From NCBI RefSeq assembly GCF_001244995.1, contig NZ_LN869529.1, positions 255,454-319,453 on the forward strand: a DNA stretch of 64,000 nucleotides, in the 5' to 3' direction. This stretch comes from Intestinimonas massiliensis (ex Afouda et al. 2020) (GTDB lineage: Bacteria; Bacillota; Clostridia; Oscillospirales; Oscillospiraceae). Under the pieces are notes generated by a model. The model was not told the DNA's origin, did not search any database, and worked only from the letters and a program-made list of their open reading frames with translations. A program made the translations under genes and the position numbers. Positions 60,311 through 64,000 of this stretch are shown here, piece after piece (within the stretch, counting starts at the first letter, position 1; each line of letters starts with the position of its first letter).

Positions 60311-60363
60311 GGTTTGGCCTGGCCCGGCTGTGGTATCATCAGAGGGAAAGGAGGCGCGGCGGG

Positions 60364-61077
60364 ATGCATGAGAAGATTCTTTTGGTAGACGACGACGTAT
60401 CCATTCTTTTGCTGGTCTCCGACGTGCTGGAGGAGAAGGGCCTGGAGGTGACGGCCGTCCGCTCCGGGGAGGAAGCGCTCCGGCGTGTGGAGGAGGGGCG
60501 CTTCGACCTGATCTTGCTGGACATTATGATGAAGGGCCTCAGCGGGCTGGAGGTGTGCCGGCAGATCCGGGGACGGGTGGACTGCCCCATTCTGTTCCTC
60601 AGCGCCAAGGATTCGGTAAAGGATATCGTGAAGGGGCTGGACCTGGGGGCGGACGACTATCTGACCAAGCCCTTTGCCCTGGAGGAGCTGGCCGCCCGGG
60701 TGCAGGCCCATCTGCGGCGACAGGAGCGCTCCGCCCCGGGCCGGCCCGCCGGTGGCCCCATCCAGATCGGCGCCATTCGCCTGGACCCGGAAAAGCTGAC
60801 GGTGACCAAGGCGGGGGCTCCGGTGGCCCTGTCCACCCGGGAGCTGGAGCTTTTGACCTATCTGATGCGCCACGCCGGGGAGACCCTGTCCCGGGACCGC
60901 ATCTTCCACGACGTGTGGCGGACCGACTACGGCGACGTAGGCACCGTGGCCATCAACATCAAGAACCTGCGCAGCAAGCTGGACCCGGAGTGGCGCTACA
61001 TCAAGACGGTGTGGGGCTCCGGCTACCGCTTCGTGACCCAGAGCGGGTTCGCGGAGGAAGAGGCGGAGAAGGGGTAA
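60364..61077 (+). CDS. OmpR/PhoB-family response regulator
   Basis: A 237-residue regulator. Receiver: LLVDDDVSILLL, LILLDIMMKGLSG (phospho-Asp), LTKPFALEEL. DNA-binding winged helix: LSTRELELLTYLMRHAGE, GTVAINIKNLRSKLD, VWGSGYRFV. It is cotranscribed with its kinase (1-base gap) and divergent from the MMPL operon, its likely target. AAAGGAGG precedes ATG. Confidence 0.93.
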   Translation: MHEKILLVDDDVSILLLVSDVLEEKGLEVTAVRSGEEALRRVEEGRFDLILLDIMMKGLSGLEVCRQIRGRVDCPILFLSAKDSVKDIVKGLDLGADDYLTKPFALEELAARVQAHLRRQERSAPGRPAGGPIQIGAIRLDPEKLTVTKAGAPVALSTRELELLTYLMRHAGETLSRDRIFHDVWRTDYGDVGTVAINIKNLRSKLDPEWRYIKTVWGSGYRFVTQSGFAEEEAEKG

Positions 61078-61078
61078 C

Positions 61079-62425
61079 ATGGAACAGAAAACGAAACGCG
61101 GGCGTTTTCCCGGCGCAGGCTGGCTGAGCGCCCATCTGTCCCGGAAGATGCTCCTGGCCCTGATAGCGTTGGCGGTGCTGAGCTGGGCCGTGATGTGCGG
61201 GTGCTTTCTGGCCTACCTGGGACGGTACGCCGGGAATACCTACGACCAGGTGCTCTCTGACGCGCAGGAGGACGCCCGGCAGGCCGCCGCCTTTTTGGAG
61301 GGCTGCGACGGAGATTTCCAGGCGCTGGAGCGCTATTTGTCCGAGCGGGACCTCTACGGTACGGTCCGGGGCGGTGGGGAGGAGCTTCTTTACGCCCGAC
61401 TGCCGGAGGAGAGCCAGGCGGGCCTGGTGGCCGCCTCCGCCGTAGAGGTGGAGCTGACCGGCGGGCGGCGGGTGGAGCTGCTGCTGTGGGTGCGGGCCAT
61501 GCAGCGCAACGAGCTGAGCCGCTCCCTACAGCGGGAGGCCCTGATTGGTCTGGCCGCCTTCAACGTCTGCGTGTTTCTGGTGGTGGCGGTCATCATGTAC
61601 CTGGTGCTGGTGGACCCCATCGTCCGGCTGCGCAAGACCATGCGCTGCTACTCGGAAAGGGGAGAGCGGCCCGAGCGCAGCGAGCGGCAGGACGAGGTGG
61701 GCAAGCTGCAAAACGCCTTTGCCGATCTGGCGGGGGTGCTGGAGTGCAAGGAAAAGGCCGAGCACCAGCTCATTGCCTCCATCTCCCATGACATCAAGAC
61801 CCCGCTGACCTCGGTGCTGGGCTATTCCGAGCGCCTGCACTCAGCGGACCTGCCCCCGGAAAAGCAGCGGCAGTACCTGGACCGGGTTTATGAGAAGGCC
61901 CTGCGCATCAAGTCCGTGGTGGATGAGTTCGACGATTACCTGGACGTGGGTTTGCGGGACACGGCCCCTATGCGGCTGATGACGGCGGAGGAGCTGTGCC
62001 GGCGGCTGCGGGAGGAGTACGAGGCCGAGCTCTCCGACGCCGGGGTGACGTTTCAGGTGGACTGCCGGTGTCCCCAGGAGCAGATCATCTGCAACTGGGA
62101 GCACATGCGCCGGTTTCTTGGAAATTTAATTGGGAACAGCTTTCAGCACGCGGAAAGCGACCATCTGGAGCTGCGGCTCCAGTGCCAAAAGGAGGAAGAG
62201 GAGCTGGTGCTGCTGTTTCAGGACAACGGCAGGGGTGTGGCGCCTGCGCTGCTCCAGCAGATTTTCGAGCCGCTGTATACCTCCGACCCGGGGCGGAAGG
62301 TCTCCGGCCTGGGACTGTCCATTTGCAAGAGCATCATCCGGGCCCACGGCGGCAGCATCAGCGCCGAAAATGTCCCCACCGGCGGGCTGCTCATCCGAGC
62401 TAGCCTGCCGTGCGTGAAGTTTTGA
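61079..62425 (+). CDS. sensor histidine kinase
   Basis: A 448-residue kinase with two membrane helices (residues about 24-46 and 155-178) flanking an outer sensor domain of ~110 residues, a HAMP-like linker (VDPIVRLRKTMRCYSE), the HisKA box LIASISHDIKTPLTSVLGYSERL, an N box LIGNSFQHAESD, and a G2 box GLGLSICKSI. The outer domain probably senses an envelope signal handled by the MMPL system. Ends at a perfect 48-bp palindrome. Confidence 0.93.
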   Translation: MEQKTKRGRFPGAGWLSAHLSRKMLLALIALAVLSWAVMCGCFLAYLGRYAGNTYDQVLSDAQEDARQAAAFLEGCDGDFQALERYLSERDLYGTVRGGGEELLYARLPEESQAGLVAASAVEVELTGGRRVELLLWVRAMQRNELSRSLQREALIGLAAFNVCVFLVVAVIMYLVLVDPIVRLRKTMRCYSERGERPERSERQDEVGKLQNAFADLAGVLECKEKAEHQLIASISHDIKTPLTSVLGYSERLHSADLPPEKQRQYLDRVYEKALRIKSVVDEFDDYLDVGLRDTAPMRLMTAEELCRRLREEYEAELSDAGVTFQVDCRCPQEQIICNWEHMRRFLGNLIGNSFQHAESDHLELRLQCQKEEEELVLLFQDNGRGVAPALLQQIFEPLYTSDPGRKVSGLGLSICKSIIRAHGGSISAENVPTGGLLIRASLPCVKF

Positions 62426-62426
62426 A

Positions 62427-62474
62427 GCCCAAAAGACGCCTCTTGCCCCGCGGGGCAAGAGGCGTCTTTTGGGC
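62427..62474. terminator. 48-bp perfect palindrome, bidirectional terminator
   Basis: GCCCAAAAGACGCCTCTTGC continued to CCCG and mirrored exactly; GTCTTTTGGGC on the right gives a T-run within the stem. Between convergent genes. Confidence 0.85.
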
Positions 62475-62481
62475 GTGCCGG

Positions 62482-63237
62482 TCACACGAACAGCTCGTTT
62501 TCCCGCCGGACGGTCCGGAGAGGGGCGAGGCGCTGGTCCACCATGGCCTGGGCCTTGGCCGGATAGGTCCGGGCGTGCTGAGGGCATCGGGCGATGCAGC
62601 GCATGCACAAAAAGCAGCGCTCCGGATCGGTGTGCTTCGGGTCGTCCGGGGAGATGGCCCGGGCGGGGCACTGGGCGGCGCACTGGCCACAGGCGGTGCA
62701 GGTCTCCGACACGGCGGGGACGGCCCGGGAGGGGGTCCACGCCCGGTAGGGACGGTTCCCGGGAACCGAAATATCGCCGCCGGAGGCCAGTTTGCGGAGG
62801 ATGGCGGGGGCAAAGCCCAGAAGCTGCTCCCGGTCCGCCCCGTCGGGCCGCCCGGCGGCCACGGCCCGAGAGATGGAGTGCTCCGCTACCAGCGCGGCGG
62901 AGGCCACCACCCGGAAGCCCTGGGCCGTTACGCAGTCGTTCAGCTCCAGCAGGGCGTCATCAAAGGCACGGTTGCCATAGACGGCGGCGGTGACGGCCGG
63001 CGTACCTTCGCCGGTACAGTTTTTGAGCCGCTGCGTCATGAGGGGGGGCAGCCGGCCGCCGAAGACCGGCCCGGCAAAGAGGACCGCGTCCTGCGGGCCG
63101 AAGGCCCGGCCCGTCGATGTGGGGAGAGTGAGGTCCAGCTCTTCGATGCGCTCGGCCAGCCCCTCCGCCAGCAGCAGAGCTGCCCTGCGGGTGCCGCCGG
63201 TGGGGCTGAAGTGGACAACAGTGAGATGCTTTTGCAC
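62482..63237 (-). CDS. EFR1-type flavodoxin-ferredoxin protein
   Basis: A 251-residue fusion: a flavodoxin-like domain (VVHFSPTGGTRRAALLLAEGL holds the phosphate loop) and a C-terminal two-cluster ferredoxin, C-x2-C-x2-C-x3-CP in CTACGQCAAQCP and again CFLCMRCIARCP. EFR1 proteins are electron carriers of uncertain partner in anaerobes. GTG at 63237 follows AAAGGGG; the longer upstream frame has no ribosome site and crosses the promoter. Confidence 0.9.
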   Translation of the reverse strand: MQKHLTVVHFSPTGGTRRAALLLAEGLAERIEELDLTLPTSTGRAFGPQDAVLFAGPVFGGRLPPLMTQRLKNCTGEGTPAVTAAVYGNRAFDDALLELNDCVTAQGFRVVASAALVAEHSISRAVAAGRPDGADREQLLGFAPAILRKLASGGDISVPGNRPYRAWTPSRAVPAVSETCTACGQCAAQCPARAISPDDPKHTDPERCFLCMRCIARCPQHARTYPAKAQAMVDQRLAPLRTVRRENELFV

Positions 63238-63273
63238 AAAAACGACCCCTTTCGTGATGGGAAGTGTAAGGAC

Positions 63274-63302
63274 AGTATAACACTCCGGGGCCGGGGGTGC
63301 AA
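63274..63302 (-). promoter_or_regulatory. promoter of the EFR1 gene
   Basis: TTGCAC (63302-63297), 17 GC-rich bases, TATACT (63279-63274). Confidence 0.75.
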
Positions 63303-63629
63303 CCTGCTGAGCGATCAGACCTCTCCGGCGGCCCCGGCTGCCGATCCAGGTGCCGATCAGGTGCCGATGACGGTCAGGAAGGTGGACATGAGAGAGACGG
63401 TGCACAGGACGTTGACCACGATGTGGGCGCGGAAGCGTTCCGTCATGCGTGGGGGCGCAAGACAAAAAATCAGCGCGAGATCCGTGCATTGATCTCGCGC
63501 TGAACCATTCTACGCGCCCATATGAACGGCTTTTACTTGATCGGACCGGGGGCCAAAATGCAAAGGCTATTTTGTATGGGAAAAACTATGGTTCAAGCGC
63601 GCGTTCGGTCCATTTTGGTAAAAACAGGT
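63303..63629. other. intergenic stretch, no convincing gene
   Basis: Holds an 11-base tandem near-repeat (AGGTGCCGATC, AGGTGCCGATG at 63348-63369), a 29-codon leftward frame at 63446-63357 (MTERFRAHIVVNVLCTVSLM...) that is hydrophobic but has no ribosome site, and the terminator at 63470. The rest (63504-63629) shows nothing I can name. Confidence 0.5.
63470..63503 (-). terminator. terminator of the inositol monophosphatase gene
   Basis: Thirteen-bp stem TCAGCGCGAGATC with 8-base loop; on the minus strand it runs straight into ATTTTTTGTC. Confidence 0.8.
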
Positions 63630-64000
63630 TCAGAGTCCCTGAATGACGGCCAGAAGCTCCGGGCCGATGGGGCCGTTGGAGGCCACCACAGCTCCGCCGC
63701 GGGACAGAGAGAGGGGCGTTCCCTCCGGGGTGGAGACCGTCCCACCGGCCTCCTGTACCAGCAACATGCCGGCAGCGTAGTCCCAGGGCTTCAGGCCGCC
63801 CTCCACGAAGCCGTCCACCCGCCCGGCGGCCACATAGCACAGGGCGATGGAGGCTGCGCCGATGCGCCGGATGTCGTGACTGCGGTCATAGACGGCCCGC
63901 ATCCAGCGGAAGGTGCGGTCGGCGCCGGGGCGGTCGCTGGGATTGGTCCCCACGTCCACCAGGCTCTCGGCCAGGGTTTGGGCGCCGCTGGTGCGGATGG
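63630..64000 (-). CDS. inositol monophosphatase family protein (C-terminal part)
   Basis: The last ~122 residues of a phosphatase of the SuhB/IMPase fold; the start lies beyond the right edge. RRIGAASIALCYVAAGRVDGFVE and LKPWDYAAGMLLVQEAGGTVS are the hallmark C-terminal motif with the metal Asp, and the end (GGAVVASNGPIGPELLAVIQ) is complete. It removes phosphate from inositol phosphate or a similar small molecule. Confidence 0.92.
   Translation of the reverse strand, partial: IRTSGAQTLAESLVDVGTNPSDRPGADRTFRWMRAVYDRSHDIRRIGAASIALCYVAAGRVDGFVEGGLKPWDYAAGMLLVQEAGGTVSTPEGTPLSLSRGGAVVASNGPIGPELLAVIQGL

Noticed and set aside
63348-63369. 11-base tandem repeat as an integration site
   Set aside because: Only two imperfect copies, no element beside them.
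63357-63446. 29-codon leftward frame encoding a hydrophobic peptide
   Set aside because: No ribosome site or promoter; possibly a remnant.
1-64000. CRISPR arrays, tRNA or rRNA genes
   Set aside because: Scanned by eye for regularly spaced repeats and cloverleaf or rRNA sequences; none seen.

Overview
The window looks like chromosomal DNA of a GC-rich, endospore-forming Clostridia bacterium, most likely of the Oscillospiraceae (Flavonifractor / Intestinimonas / Lawsonibacter type). The reasons are a Gram-positive-style gene set (MazF of the Bacillus EndoA type, Mini-III RNase, RqcH, class III fructose-bisphosphatase, two CotF-like spore coat proteins, SEDS protein, LCP protein, SLH-domain protein, LtaS-like enzyme), strong purine-rich Shine-Dalgarno sites with frequent GTG/TTG starts, and high GC. 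The genus is an inference. I saw no rRNA, tRNA or CRISPR array.

Layout. 0-7.5 kb: MazF toxin, an exported hypothetical, an Rrf2 regulator, DUF5317 + membrane HD-GYP phosphodiesterase, a 27-residue peptide gene, two conserved hypotheticals, a spore coat pair, a DUF4430 + ECF S-component pair and an unusual superoxide dismutase. 7.6-14.1 kb: Mini-III RNase, RqcH, a zinc-ribbon membrane protein, then a regulator-ABC-permease-permease-kinase module of the lantibiotic/antimicrobial peptide resistance type. 14.1-15.3 kb: an AT-rich insert carrying an XRE repressor and a membrane protein, which splits a 20-bp inverted repeat lying directly between two convergent genes. 15.3-18.4 kb: SLH protein and a MATE efflux pump whose leader has a 14-codon peptide and two intrinsic terminators. 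18.4-26.9 kb: MBL lipoprotein, SEDS protein, tsaE-tsaB-upp-GNAT, ddl-murF, mtnA. 26.9-41.5 kb: ABC-F, YdcF, prfA, an extended Sua5/TsaC, YbaK, coaE, M18 peptidase, LCP, ClpP/TepA-like protease, uppP, ftsK/spoIIIE, GNAT. 41.5-45.5 kb: a feo operon (feoA, feoA, feoB and a small Cys-rich protein) divergent from a ZIP transporter, with a shared palindrome. 45.5-55.1 kb: an EndoQ-like nuclease fused to a UvrD-type helicase, class III Fbp, GntR regulator, LtaS-like enzyme, second M18 peptidase. 55.1-64 kb: a degraded MATE remnant, an MMPL transporter with a long exported coiled-coil partner, a divergent two-component system, an EFR1-type flavodoxin-ferredoxin protein and a truncated inositol monophosphatase family gene.

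How the genes work together. Cell-envelope building recurs (ddl, murF, SEDS, uppP, LCP, LtaS-like, SLH), as do the t6A tRNA modification genes (tsaE, tsaB, tsaC/Sua5) and translation quality control (prfA, rqcH, YbaK, ABC-F). The most unusual content is the EndoQ-helicase fusion with two putative beta-clamp motifs, the MATE attenuator leader, the GTTAG-N6-CTAAC regulon-like boxes around feo/ZIP, the terminator-splitting insert, and the extended Sua5. All family calls come from reading motifs by eye; no database search was run.
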